A stretch of DNA of 50,179 bases from Kiritimatiellia bacterium (GCA_017542055.1 JAFXXW010000004.1:1-50179); one strand, 5' to 3'. Numbered from the stretch's first letter, positions 24,692 to 33,336 are shown. Program-made: numbers and translations. The notes: generated by a model from the sequence alone, not told the origin.

Positions 24692-25216
24692 TATGACATA
24701 TACGCCAAGCGCAAAATTGGTGACGACGTGCGCGGCGATGGCGGAAGCAAGCCCCCGACGCAAATACAGCGCAAAATAAACGGCTCCGGCCACCAAAGCG
24801 CAAATATACTTGTCGTGTTCGACCGCAAAAAGCGCGAGCATCAGGAGCGCGGCCGACTTGCGCGACCAGCTTGTTGCGAGCCAGTTGTAGAGCCAGTCGC
24901 GGAAAAACAGCTCTTCGGCCGTTGCGATGACGAAAGCGCTGCCGACGAGTTGGATATAGGGGTAAGGTACGGCCGGCTTTTCCGGGGTAGCCACCCAGCC
25001 GAACGTTTCCGGGGCGATCCAGATGAGGAACACGGCAAGTCCCGCAAAGACCCCTGCCACGATGCCGGGAACGTCGACTTTGAGCGATTCCCTAAGTCGC
25101 CACGCAAGGGGCAAGAGGAGCAAACCCGAGCAGACGGTTCTGAGCCAATAAGGCAGCCCCGCCATCATCAGCACCATCCACGCGATATACGGGCTCAGCT
25201 TGAGAAAGTTTTCCAC
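24665..25216 (-). CDS. CPBP-family intramembrane glutamic protease (PEP-CTERM-associated type)
   Basis: 183 residues with about six hydrophobic segments. Motif 1 EELFFRDW (E101, E102, R106), motif 2 histidine H134 (AVEHDKY) and motif 3 HVVTN (H163, N167) are the intramembrane glutamic-protease residues. The sequence style (VATAEELFFRDW, then a WYFW end) resembles the CAAX-protease-related group linked to exosortase systems. Starts at GTG with AGGAG six bases upstream; overlaps the rluA-like gene by 22 bases. The substrate is unknown; no exosortase is in the window. Confidence 0.75.
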   Translation of the reverse strand: MENFLKLSPYIAWMVLMMAGLPYWLRTVCSGLLLLPLAWRLRESLKVDVPGIVAGVFAGLAVFLIWIAPETFGWVATPEKPAVPYPYIQLVGSAFVIATAEELFFRDWLYNWLATSWSRKSAALLMLALFAVEHDKYICALVAGAVYFALYLRRGLASAIAAHVVTNFALGVYVILTNRWYFW

Positions 25217-25827
25217 TCGCCGCTCCTCAGTTTCACCTTGAGTTCCTTGGCGTGCAGGTAGAGTCTATCCGACTTGCGCGCACCGTATTTTTCGTCCCCT
25301 TTGACCGGATGCCCCGCCTCCGCGAAGTGCACCCGGATCTGGTTTTTGCGTCCCGTCTTGAGTTTGACCTCCACCTGATCGCCCTGTCGCTTCCACTCCG
25401 TAATGGCCAGTTTCCCGCCTTCGTCCGGCCCCACGCTCCGAACCTTCATCGTCATGGGGTCGTCCTTCAAATAGCTCTCGAAGCGACCCTCGTCCGCCTC
25501 GAGTTTCCCTTCCACTTTCGCGACATACGTCTTTTCCGTGAGCTCGCTCCAGTTGTCCCGGTACCAGTTGGCCGTAGCCTCGTCTTTGGCGAACATCATG
25601 ACGCCCGAAGTCTCCCGGTCCAGCCGATGCACCAGCCACACGCGCTTCTTGGACTTGGCCTGACCCTTGCGCACGTAGTCGTTGAGGAAATTCTCGGCCG
25701 TCGCCTGGCTCTCCCGGGCCGCACGACCCGTCACTTTGGTATGCGTGGTGAGGAGTCCCGCCGGCTTGTCGATGACGATTATCCGGTCGTCCTCGTAGAG
25801 AATATCGAACGGCAAACGCGACTTCAT
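25195..25827 (-). CDS. RluA-family pseudouridine synthase
   Basis: 210 residues. Catalytic motif HRLDRETSGVMMFAK with D70, preceded by YEDDRIIVIDKPAGLLTTHT, and the C-terminal KTGRKNQIRVHFAEAGHPVKGDEKYG. No S4 domain, so it resembles RluA or RluC-type small enzymes acting on rRNA or tRNA; the exact target cannot be told. ATG at 25827 overlaps the nadE stop. Confidence 0.9.
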   Translation of the reverse strand: MKSRLPFDILYEDDRIIVIDKPAGLLTTHTKVTGRAARESQATAENFLNDYVRKGQAKSKKRVWLVHRLDRETSGVMMFAKDEATANWYRDNWSELTEKTYVAKVEGKLEADEGRFESYLKDDPMTMKVRSVGPDEGGKLAITEWKRQGDQVEVKLKTGRKNQIRVHFAEAGHPVKGDEKYGARKSDRLYLHAKELKVKLRSGEWKTFSS

Positions 25828-26825
25828 CGGAAAATTTCCGGCACTCCCAGATCGGACGGAATCGCGAAGCCCTTGGGACTCAAATCGAACGCGAACACTT
25901 TGATTCCGTCCGGCGCGCAGTTGCGCTTGAACGCCTGGGTGAAGAAGCGCTTGAGGAATATATCGAGCGTGCCCGCGATTTCCTTGTTGCCGAACTTCCC
26001 CGCGAAATATTTTTCCGCGCTCGCCTGGAGCTCCTTTTTCCCCATCTCGTTCATCACGAAATTCCAGAGGAAAAAGTCGTGGAGCTCGTAGGACCCAACC
26101 GTCTTTTCCGTCTGCTGCCCGGGGATGAGTTCGGGACTGATGGGCGTGGCGATGATGTCCAAAATCGCGTCGGCCGCCGGACCCGGATTCGTCTTGGCCC
26201 ACCAGGCGCAAACCTTGCGCACGATCGTTTTGGGCACGCCCGAATTGACGGCAAAGTGCGACATGTGGTCGCCATTGTACGTGCACCACCCTAGCGCGAT
26301 TTCCGACATGTCCCCCGTGCCCAGATTGAGCGCGTGATGCATGTTGGCCTTGTCGAAGAGAATCAAGGTCCGCATACGCGCCTGCGCGTTCTCGAAAGTG
26401 ATGTCGGGCGTCTTGCCGTCGTGCCCGATGTCCTTGAAGTGCTGGCGGCACGCTTTGACGATGCTGATCGTCTCGCACCCGAGACCCAGACCCTCGGCCA
26501 GCTTTTCCGCGTTGCCTTTGGTGCGACGGGTGGTGCCGAAACCCGGCATCGTGCAGAGGTGGATGCCGGCCTTATCGAGCTTCAGTTCCCGGAAGGCAGT
26601 TTCCGCCACGAGGAGCGCCAAGGTGGAGTCGAGTCCCCCCGAAAGCCCCAGACACACGTCCTTGCACCCGATGGCGGAAAGTCGCTCCTTGAGGCCTTTG
26701 ACCTGCGTCTTGAATACGTCCGAAGCCCTACATGGAAACGGCTCCACGCTCCCCTTTTTGCCCGGCTTGCCCAAGAACCCCCGATGCGACTCGAGGCTAC
26801 CCACTTCCCTGGCCATGCGTTTCAT
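25824..26825 (-). CDS. nadE: NAD+ synthetase domain protein lacking the glutaminase domain
   Basis: Amidates deamido-NAD to NAD. 333 residues equal to the C-terminal half of the glutamine-dependent two-domain enzyme. The residue 26-50 linker SVEPFPCRASDVFKTQVKGLKERL leads into the PP-loop LSGGLDS (62-67), TMPGFGTT, TFENAQARMRT, GTGDMSEIALGW and TYNGDHMSH. The N-terminal nitrilase-like amidase (about 300 residues) is absent; the upstream gene is a mutarotase ending in an ATGA overlap. It is therefore either ammonia-dependent or works with an amidase encoded elsewhere. The small ammonia-dependent NadE family is a different branch. Confidence 0.88.
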   Translation of the reverse strand: MKRMAREVGSLESHRGFLGKPGKKGSVEPFPCRASDVFKTQVKGLKERLSAIGCKDVCLGLSGGLDSTLALLVAETAFRELKLDKAGIHLCTMPGFGTTRRTKGNAEKLAEGLGLGCETISIVKACRQHFKDIGHDGKTPDITFENAQARMRTLILFDKANMHHALNLGTGDMSEIALGWCTYNGDHMSHFAVNSGVPKTIVRKVCAWWAKTNPGPAADAILDIIATPISPELIPGQQTEKTVGSYELHDFFLWNFVMNEMGKKELQASAEKYFAGKFGNKEIAGTLDIFLKRFFTQAFKRNCAPDGIKVFAFDLSPKGFAIPSDLGVPEIFR

Positions 26826-27727
26826 TGCGCGAGCGTGCTTTGGATGGCGGCAGTGAGCGTATGGCTCTCGCCGGGCTTCAAGATAAACGCTTCGTCGCGC
26901 CACAAGGTGGCCGGCTCCACGCACAGGAACTTTTGCCAATCGTCGGCGGCGAGGTCGTAGATTTCCTTGGGCCCCGGATTCCACACCACCAGCTTCTTGT
27001 TGCCGTCCGAAACTAGCGCGATGGCCCGCTTAAGTCCGTTGTCGATGAGCGCGAACTCGTGCTTGGGTTCGGTTTTGAGCCGGATCACATGATCGGCTTC
27101 GCTGTCGGTCTTGAAATCGCCCGCAAAGGTATGCGTACTCATGTCGCGCGCATCGATGTACTCGAGACCAGCCACCCCCTTCACCTCGCAGAGATTGCGA
27201 TCCATCACCCGGAAATAGGGATGGAACCCTTCGGTAAGCGTCATCTCCTCCGACCCCGTATTCTTGGTGGTCAAGGTGAGATTGAGCTTCATAGACACGG
27301 AAATCTTGTATTCGAGATCGAAGTCGTTCTTCCATACGCTGCGCGTCTCGTCGTCGGACTTGAGCCCCAAGGTGATTTCCGTCATCTCTTCGGAATAGGC
27401 CGACCCCCGCACCTCGAACACGCAGAACCGCGCAAACCCGTGCGACTTGGACCCCGGCTCGCCGCTCTTGCCGAACCAAGGCCAGCAGAGGGGACAGCCG
27501 CCATGCACTTCCTTGCCGCGCACGTAGTCTTTGTAGTCGCTCCGGAAGAGGACCGGCGAGTGGCCCGTCGGGCGATAGGAGAGCACGTTGGCCCCCAAGA
27601 GCGAAATTTCCGCCGTGCCGAACTGGTTGGACAGCACCACTTCCGGATAGCCGCCCAAACCTTGATGGAAAACGATCCGCCCCGGCGCGCCGTAGCGGGT
27701 GTTCAAAGCGAAGAGATCAGTGTTCAC
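26822..27727 (-). CDS. Glucose-6-phosphate 1-epimerase (D-hexose-6-phosphate mutarotase)
   Basis: Interconverts anomers of hexose 6-phosphates. 301 residues of the aldose-epimerase superfamily, YeaD type: GANVLSYRPTGHSPVLFRS, HGGCPLCWPWFG, SHGFARFCVFEV, TEGFHPYFRV and the C-terminal FLCVEPAT are the family blocks, with the catalytic histidines in SHGFAR and GFHPYF. Starts at GTG (27727), overlapping the rlmI stop by 11 bases. It would link hexosamine and hexose use to glycolysis. Confidence 0.9.
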   Translation of the reverse strand: MNTDLFALNTRYGAPGRIVFHQGLGGYPEVVLSNQFGTAEISLLGANVLSYRPTGHSPVLFRSDYKDYVRGKEVHGGCPLCWPWFGKSGEPGSKSHGFARFCVFEVRGSAYSEEMTEITLGLKSDDETRSVWKNDFDLEYKISVSMKLNLTLTTKNTGSEEMTLTEGFHPYFRVMDRNLCEVKGVAGLEYIDARDMSTHTFAGDFKTDSEADHVIRLKTEPKHEFALIDNGLKRAIALVSDGNKKLVVWNPGPKEIYDLAADDWQKFLCVEPATLWRDEAFILKPGESHTLTAAIQSTLAQ

Positions 27728-28856
27728 GCAGTATCGTTCCTTTCAAATAAAGTCCTTCGGGGAAATTCAAGGCTACCGGATGATCGGATGCCTGACGGGT
27801 GCGCGCGACGATCTGGAAATCGCGTTTGGCGTCGATGGCCGCCTCGCGGATAATCTGGTCGAAAAATTCCGGCGTCATCGCCCCCGAGCAGGAAAACGTG
27901 GATAGGATTCCCCCCGGACTCAAGAGCTTCATCGCGAGGAGATTGATGTCTTTATATCCGCGCGCCGCCTTCATGAGCTGGCTCTTCGATTCCGCGAATT
28001 TGGGCGGGTCGAGGACGATCAAATCGAACTTTTTCCCCGCGTCCCGACAAGTGCGCAAATACTTGAAGACGTCGGCGTTGACGGTTTCGCAGCTTACCCC
28101 GTTCAGCTCCGCATTTCGCCGGGCAAGCTCCAACGCCCCTTCGGACAGGTCCACTTGCGTAACGCTTTTCGCTCCCGCTTTGGCTGCATAGATGCCGAAA
28201 CCGCCCGTGTAGGCGAAGCAATTGAGCACGGTCCGACCTGGCGCAAATTCCCCCACGATGCGCCGCGCCTCGCGTTGATCGAGATAAAACCCGGTCTTGT
28301 GGCCGTTCCTTACGTCCACCCCAAACTTGATGCCGTTCTCCTCGATCTCCGTCAGCTCCGGCGGCTCCTCGCCCCAGACAAATCGCCACTTGGTTTCCGT
28401 GAGCATCCCCTCTTTGCGCCGCGAATCGTTGTCGAGCCGCTCCGAGATGCTTTTGATTCCGTCAAGTTCCTTGAGCGCCGAGACTATCCGTTCGCGATAG
28501 AACTCCGCCAAAGCCGAAGTAAATTGGCATACTACGTGTCCATCATACCAGTCCGCCACCAAACCCGGGATCCCGTCATTCTCCGCGTTGACAAGTCGCG
28601 TCCCGGTTCTAGGTCCGGGCGAACGGAGCCTAAGCGCCGACCTTACTCGATCTTCCACCTCGCCCTTTATAAGCCGCACCCGAATCATGCTCGCGGGCGA
28701 ATAGACGCCCTTCCCCAGCCGTTCGCCGGACGCGCTCAAAACCTCCACTTCCTCTACCGCGCTCGAGGCGGGACTCGCAAGCGCCCCCGAAAACACCCAG
28801 GGGTGCCCCGACTTTACGCTATGTTCGCGTCCCGGTTTTAGAGTAACCGAAGTCAT
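27717..28856 (-). CDS. rlmI: 23S rRNA m5C1962 methyltransferase-like (RlmI family)
   Basis: 379 residues: N-terminal PUA-like RNA-binding domain (about 1-75), a linker domain with NAENDGIPGLVADWYDGHVVCQ, then a SAM methyltransferase domain with LNCFAYTGGFGIYAAKAGA, the LDPPKFA catalytic loop and STFSCSGAM carrying the catalytic cysteine. Methylates 23S rRNA cytosine in the large subunit. ATGA overlap with the GH84 gene. RlmK-like or tRNA specificity is possible. Confidence 0.88.
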   Translation of the reverse strand: MTSVTLKPGREHSVKSGHPWVFSGALASPASSAVEEVEVLSASGERLGKGVYSPASMIRVRLIKGEVEDRVRSALRLRSPGPRTGTRLVNAENDGIPGLVADWYDGHVVCQFTSALAEFYRERIVSALKELDGIKSISERLDNDSRRKEGMLTETKWRFVWGEEPPELTEIEENGIKFGVDVRNGHKTGFYLDQREARRIVGEFAPGRTVLNCFAYTGGFGIYAAKAGAKSVTQVDLSEGALELARRNAELNGVSCETVNADVFKYLRTCRDAGKKFDLIVLDPPKFAESKSQLMKAARGYKDINLLAMKLLSPGGILSTFSCSGAMTPEFFDQIIREAAIDAKRDFQIVARTRQASDHPVALNFPEGLYLKGTILREH

Positions 28857-30412
28857 TTCATCAGCCGTTCCACTTCCGGCTTCACTTTGAGCGTGCCGGT
28901 TGCTGGCGGCTTCACTTGCCTCGCGTCGTTCTCGAAAGTGGCCGCGCGGAACTTCTCCACGTGCTTGTTGGCGTTTTCGAGCTGGATTTCCTTAAGCTGC
29001 CAAACGTCCCGCAAAATGTGCTTGCGCGCCATTTCGCCTTCGGTCTTTTCCAGTTCCTGGAGCTTAAGCCCCATCTTGGCCAGGCAATCGAGGTCGGTGA
29101 TCCAGCCCTCCAGTTCCCACCAAAGTTGCGGCTCTTCCATCGGCAACTTGCGCTTAAGCACGTCCATCGCCTCGGCGATTTCCGCAAAGGTCCACTCGCC
29201 CTCGCTCTCCTCGCGACGATAGAGCTGGCCGTTCGGCGCCTGGTCGGAATTGTGCGTCGCGAAAATCTTCATGGCCCGCGCCACTTCCTCGTCGGGATAG
29301 ATGCGCTTGAACGCTTCGTCCCAGTTGCGGTTGGAATCGAACGCCTTGCCGTTCCAGCACCAGTCCGCCACGCCGAAAAGCGCCACCTTGTTGGCTTCGC
29401 AATTCTCCATCGGATTGGTGACGAAGCCGGAGAATTTGGCGCGCTCGAGTCCGTACGTGCGACCCATCAGCACTTTCGAGCGGCAATAGTCGTTGACCGG
29501 CCAGTTCCACCACACGAACGGCGCGCGCCGGTACGACTTGCTCACCGCCTTGACGTCCGACGCGAGAATGTCCGCGCACACCCGGTGGCCCGTCCAGATG
29601 ATCATCGTCTGGGGGTCCAGCTTCTCGCCCAGAATTTTGGTGTATTCGTGTTCGCCGCGACCCCAATAGACGTTGGGACACATGATGAGCGGCTGCACGT
29701 CGCCCTTCTTGGCCAGATGCGCGCCGATCAGATTGCAGATCTTGGCGTGGAATTCCGCATCCGCGTCGCCAAAGTCGTCGAAGAACGCCGCAAAGGCCCG
29801 CACGCCCAGATCGTACATGGCGTCCAGCTTTTTGAGGAGCGACTCCGTATCTGCCGCTTCCGCCTCGCCGCCCTTGCGGAAAGTACCGCCCAAATGGATG
29901 GCCCAGTAGAAGCGAATCTTGTTCTTGCGCGCCACCTCCAAAAGCCGCTGGAAATCCTGCGCCTCTTTTTCGGGATACGGCTCACGCCATTTCTCGTGAT
30001 GGTAGGGGTCGTCCTTGGGGCCGTAGAGGAAGAGATTCATCTTGCACCGGCCCATGAACTCCAACGTGGAGATGCGTCCGGCCGTGCCCCAGGGTCGTCC
30101 GTAATATCCCTCCACCACGCCGCGCAGCGGAATGTCCGGCTTGTCCTTGATGGAGAGGTTGGGTATTTCCGCGAGCTTGGGCACCAGCTGCCCCAGCGTC
30201 TGCCGGGCGTAGAACGCGCCCACGTCGCCGTTCGACCGGATTTCCGCGACGCCGTTGGTGAGCGTAAGCTCGTACTCCTCCGGCTTGAGTTTCCAGTCCT
30301 GCACGTCGTAGACGATATAGTCCGCCGTCCCGAACTTGCCCGGCAGTTCCTGGACCTGCTTGGGGGTCGGGTATACGCCAATCGCCGTCATCAGCATTAT
30401 CGCGCCAATCAT
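28853..30412 (-). CDS. Glycoside hydrolase family 84 beta-N-acetylglucosaminidase
   Basis: 519 residues with a GH84 catalytic barrel: RGVVEGYYGRPW (about 97-108), YGPKDDPYHHEKWREPYP, then the catalytic aspartate pair in FFDDFGD (D212-D213), and MCPNVYWG and IIWTGHRV loops. An N-terminal alpha/beta domain and a C-terminal helical tail surround it. It removes beta-GlcNAc from glycans or O-GlcNAc proteins. The N-terminus MIGAIMLMTAIGV is hydrophobic but lacks a basic residue, so export is uncertain. It starts 4 bases after the glycosyltransferase gene. Confidence 0.88.
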   Translation of the reverse strand: MIGAIMLMTAIGVYPTPKQVQELPGKFGTADYIVYDVQDWKLKPEEYELTLTNGVAEIRSNGDVGAFYARQTLGQLVPKLAEIPNLSIKDKPDIPLRGVVEGYYGRPWGTAGRISTLEFMGRCKMNLFLYGPKDDPYHHEKWREPYPEKEAQDFQRLLEVARKNKIRFYWAIHLGGTFRKGGEAEAADTESLLKKLDAMYDLGVRAFAAFFDDFGDADAEFHAKICNLIGAHLAKKGDVQPLIMCPNVYWGRGEHEYTKILGEKLDPQTMIIWTGHRVCADILASDVKAVSKSYRRAPFVWWNWPVNDYCRSKVLMGRTYGLERAKFSGFVTNPMENCEANKVALFGVADWCWNGKAFDSNRNWDEAFKRIYPDEEVARAMKIFATHNSDQAPNGQLYRREESEGEWTFAEIAEAMDVLKRKLPMEEPQLWWELEGWITDLDCLAKMGLKLQELEKTEGEMARKHILRDVWQLKEIQLENANKHVEKFRAATFENDARQVKPPATGTLKVKPEVERLMK

Positions 30413-30416
30413 CGCC

Positions 30417-31205
30417 TCAGCCCTCGTTCCACATTTTTTCCACCCAAGGCGCGGGAAGCGTCCAAGTATTCAAGTGCTTGCCCTTGAATCCGCCGATCGC
30501 GTCGATGGGATTGGGCTGGCCGTGGAAGCAGAGAATGCGCGTGCCCGCCGGGAAGCGCGGCGTCAGGAAATGGTTGAGCGGCCAGGGCCAGCAGGCGCTG
30601 CGCTTGAAGGACCGGATCCAGTTGTCCGGCCACCAATTGACCTTGTCGAGCCCCACCGCGTGCGTCATGTATTCCTGCTCGGTGCGGAAATAGCGTCGAT
30701 CCTGGGCGATGTCCATTTCGTCCACGAACTTCTGGTAGATGTAGGCGCTCTTTTCGCCCGCGTCGAAGCGGAAGCAGGAGGAGTTGCCGATGTCCGGCTG
30801 GCGACGGAAAATGCGCTTTCTGAGTTCCACCCAGTTGTGGATGATGCAGAATTCACCTTGGCGGTAGTCGAAGAGCGGATCGAGATCGCCGGTGATGATC
30901 TGGTCGATGTCGAGAAAGAGCGTGGGACCCTCGAGTCCCCCCTCGCCGGGCCGGAAGAGACAGAGCTTCACGTAGATGTTCGGCCAGTGGCTGCCGTACC
31001 AGTCCGTATGCTTCCAGTTGTCAGGCGCCTTGGGAATGGGCTGCGCATCGATACCCTCCGCGAGCTCCGAGCCGTCGTCCGTAAAGCACACGAAACGGAA
31101 AGGCCGTTTGAGGTGACGCTTCACCCCGGCATACAGCCTATTCACGTACTCGGCCGGATACACCGTACCCCACTTTAGACAGATAATATTCACGCGTTCG
31201 CTCAT
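30417..31205 (-). CDS. GT-A type glycosyltransferase, uncharacterised
   Basis: 262 residues. NIICLKWGTVYPAEYVNRLY at the N-terminus, FVCFTDD and the metal motif FLDIDQIITGDLD with DxD are the pattern of retaining GT-A transferases such as family 8 and relatives; ILCFHGQPNP near the end resembles their C-terminal metal ligand. Sugar and acceptor unknown. The ATG at 31205 has GGAGG eight bases upstream; a GTG at 31220 is in frame but would overlap that ribosome site. First gene of its operon. Confidence 0.72.
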   Translation of the reverse strand: MSERVNIICLKWGTVYPAEYVNRLYAGVKRHLKRPFRFVCFTDDGSELAEGIDAQPIPKAPDNWKHTDWYGSHWPNIYVKLCLFRPGEGGLEGPTLFLDIDQIITGDLDPLFDYRQGEFCIIHNWVELRKRIFRRQPDIGNSSCFRFDAGEKSAYIYQKFVDEMDIAQDRRYFRTEQEYMTHAVGLDKVNWWPDNWIRSFKRSACWPWPLNHFLTPRFPAGTRILCFHGQPNPIDAIGGFKGKHLNTWTLPAPWVEKMWNEG

Positions 31206-31247
31206 CTTGCATCCCTCCACGAGACGGTTTTTCGATTGTTACCTTAT

Positions 31248-31276
31248 ATTATACCATATTCCGCCCCGAAAAGCAA
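31248..31276 (-). promoter_or_regulatory. Promoter of the glycosyltransferase-GH84-rlmI operon
   Basis: Minus strand: TTGCTT (31276-31271), 17-base spacer containing CGGGGCGGAATA, TG one base before TATAAT (31253-31248). Leader of about 36 bases with GGAGG before the ATG at 31205. Confidence 0.82.
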
Positions 31277-31313
31277 GCAAAAAGTGCTGGAGGCGAAAAA
31301 TGGGAGCGGCCCG

Positions 31314-32261
31314 TCAGGACCAGTCGGGGGAGACGCGATAGCCGGCTTCTTTGGCGAGGGCGCGGTCGTCGTCGTAATCGGCGCCGGGGGTGGTGAGCAA
31401 GGGACCCGCGATGCCGGCATCGATTCCCGCATGGATGCAACGCCTGGCCTCGTCGTCGGTGAGATCGCGCCGGCCACCCGCGAAACGGAGGGGAATGGAC
31501 GGATTGACGATGCGCAAAACGGCGATGCGGAGCAGGATGTCGTCGAGGGAAAGGCGCGGCAGGTCGCCCAACGGCGTGCCTTTGATGGGATGGAGAATGT
31601 TGACCGGAATCGAATCCGGCCCCACCTCGCGAAGCGTGAACGCGAAATCGATCACATCCTCCACGCTTTCGCCCATGCCGATGATGCCTCCGCAGCAGAC
31701 CTGGAAACCCAGCTCCTTGGCCGCCTTCAGGGTGGCGAGCTTGTCGGCGTAGGTGTGGGTGGTGCAGAGTTCCGCAAAACGGGCGAGGGAAGTTTCGAGA
31801 TTGCAGTGGATGCGCTCCAGCCCGGCCGCCTTAAGCTTCGAAAGCTGTTCGCGCGTGACGAGTCCCAAGGAAGCGCACACGTGCGGCTTGGTGTCCTGGC
31901 GCATCGCCCGGATCGCCGCGCAGATTTCGTCGATTTGCTTATCGGTCTGGCCCCGGCCGGAAGTGACGATGCCGATGCGATTGGCGCCGTTCGACTGAGC
32001 CCGGCGCGCCGCTTCCACGCACCCTAAGCTACCGATCCAGCCGTAAGTCTCGCACCCGGTCGCGTAATGCGCGGACTGCGCGCACCACTTGCAGTTTTCG
32101 GTGCACTTGCCTTGCCGGGCGCTGACGATGGCGCAGAAATCGAACGTGCGCGGCGCGAATTCGACCGTGAGCTCGTGCGCCAGGTCCAGCAATCGGGCCC
32201 GGTCCCAGGTGCGCACCATCTCGCGCACTTCAGCCGCCGGCAACGATGCGAAACGCTTCAA
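31314..32261 (-). CDS. bioB: Biotin synthase
   Basis: Radical SAM enzyme inserting sulfur into dethiobiotin. Radical SAM cysteines C53, C57, C60 (GKCTENCKWCAQSAHY), then TSGRG, CASLGLV, HCNLETS, CCGGIIGMGES and the arginine of the auxiliary cluster region. The start is uncertain. TTG at 32261 has GGAGG nine bases upstream and gives 315 residues with a normal N-terminal helix, but overlaps thiS. ATG at 32219, ten bases after the thiS stop, gives 301 residues and no clear ribosome site. Last gene of the cysK-thiS-bioB unit. Confidence 0.92.
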   Translation of the reverse strand: MKRFASLPAAEVREMVRTWDRARLLDLAHELTVEFAPRTFDFCAIVSARQGKCTENCKWCAQSAHYATGCETYGWIGSLGCVEAARRAQSNGANRIGIVTSGRGQTDKQIDEICAAIRAMRQDTKPHVCASLGLVTREQLSKLKAAGLERIHCNLETSLARFAELCTTHTYADKLATLKAAKELGFQVCCGGIIGMGESVEDVIDFAFTLREVGPDSIPVNILHPIKGTPLGDLPRLSLDDILLRIAVLRIVNPSIPLRFAGGRRDLTDDEARRCIHAGIDAGIAGPLLTTPGADYDDDRALAKEAGYRVSPDWS

Positions 32262-32388
32262 CCTTGTCGCCCTCCCGATACTCGATCCGGGAAAAATCCG
32301 TTCCCACCCGGTAGACATGTCCGTTAACCTCCACAATGGAACTCGCGGGGTCGATGCCTTGAGTTTTGAGATAGTCGAGAATGCTCAT
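32230..32388 (-). CDS. thiS: ThiS-like ubiquitin-fold sulfur carrier
   Basis: A 52-residue gene, easily missed because of its size. It begins MSILDYLKTQ and ends EAFRIVAGG, with the C-terminal Gly-Gly that is adenylated and thiocarboxylated in ThiS, MoaD and CysO proteins. The centre (SIVEVNGHVY, then EGDKVEAFRIVAGG) has the beta-grasp pattern. It is shorter than most ThiS (about 65). The ATG lies 3 bases after the cysK stop, so the carrier is coupled to a cysteine synthase; thiG, thiF and moeB are not in the window. It could serve thiamine synthesis or a CysO-like cysteine route. Confidence 0.82.
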   Translation of the reverse strand: MSILDYLKTQGIDPASSIVEVNGHVYRVGTDFSRIEYREGDKVEAFRIVAGG

Positions 32389-32391
32389 AAC

Positions 32392-33315
32392 TTAATCGAA
32401 AAGCCAAGTGGAAAGATACCGCTCGCCCGTGTCGGGCAGCAGCACCACGATCGTCTTGCCGGCAAATTCGGGTCGCTTCGCAAGCTCGAGCGCCGCCCAC
32501 AGCGCCGCCCCCGACGAGATGCCCACCAAAAGACCAGCCTGCGCCGAGGCCGCCCGAGCCGTCCGGCCTGCATTCTCGGCCGAAACGGGGACGATTTCGT
32601 CGATAAGCGTTCGGTCCAGCACTTTGGGAACAAAGCCCGCGCCGATGCCCTGCAGCTTGTGGGGTCCCGGGTTGCCGCCCGAGAGTACGGCCGAAGTGTC
32701 CGGCTCGACGGCCACGAGTTTGATGGCGGGATTTTGTTCCTTGAGATACTTGCCCGTGCCGGTAATGGTGCCGCCCGTGCCCACGCCCGCGACGAACGCC
32801 GCCACTTCCCCGTTGGTGTCCGCCCAGACTTCGGGTCCGGTGGTCCGGTAGTGCGCCCGAGGGTTGGCCGGATTCTCGAACTGCTGCAGAATGACCGAGC
32901 CGGGAATGGAATCGCGCAGCTCCTCCGCTTTGGCGATGGCACCCTTCATGCCGGCCGCGCCGGGAGTGAGGACGATCTCCGCGCCATAGGCGGCCGCGAG
33001 CTTCCTCCGCTCAATGCTCATCGTTTCGGGCATGGTGAGAATGAGATGATAGCCGCGCACCGCGCTCACCAGGGCAAGTCCCACTCCGGTGTTGCCGCTC
33101 GTCGGCTCGATGATCGTCGCGCCCGGCTGCAAGGTTCCGTCCGCCTCGGCCGACTCGATCATCGCGAGCGCCACCCGGTCCTTGACGCTCCCGCCAGGAT
33201 TGAAAAACTCCACCTTGGCGAGAACTCGCGCCCCGCCAACGTTGAGCGACTTCTGGATCTCCACGAGCGGCGTGCCGCCCACTTTGCCGATGATGCTATT
33301 TTCGATCTTCCTCAT
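32392..33315 (-). CDS. cysK: Cysteine synthase
   Basis: PLP beta-replacement enzyme forming cysteine from O-acetylserine (or O-phosphoserine in the CysM group). 307 residues. The PLP lysine is K45 in NPGGSVKDR, the substrate loop TSGNTG is at 72-77, and [12 protein letters not shown] is the phosphate-binding loop. The ATG at 33315 has AAGGA eight to nine bases upstream. An in-frame ATG at 33333 would start before the predicted transcription start, so it is rejected. Confidence 0.93.
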   Translation of the reverse strand: MRKIENSIIGKVGGTPLVEIQKSLNVGGARVLAKVEFFNPGGSVKDRVALAMIESAEADGTLQPGATIIEPTSGNTGVGLALVSAVRGYHLILTMPETMSIERRKLAAAYGAEIVLTPGAAGMKGAIAKAEELRDSIPGSVILQQFENPANPRAHYRTTGPEVWADTNGEVAAFVAGVGTGGTITGTGKYLKEQNPAIKLVAVEPDTSAVLSGGNPGPHKLQGIGAGFVPKVLDRTLIDEIVPVSAENAGRTARAASAQAGLLVGISSGAALWAALELAKRPEFAGKTIVVLLPDTGERYLSTWLFD

Positions 33316-33336
33316 TTTCCGTTTCCTTGACATAAT

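Noticed and set aside
31280-31335. Weak hairpin at the bioB stop as a terminator
   Set aside because: Only about five pairs including a G-T pair, with the T-run displaced; too weak to call.
33316-33333. Longer cysK start at the ATG at 33333
   Set aside because: The predicted transcription start is at about 33330, and the ATG at 33315 has a good AAGGA ribosome site and matches the family N-terminus.
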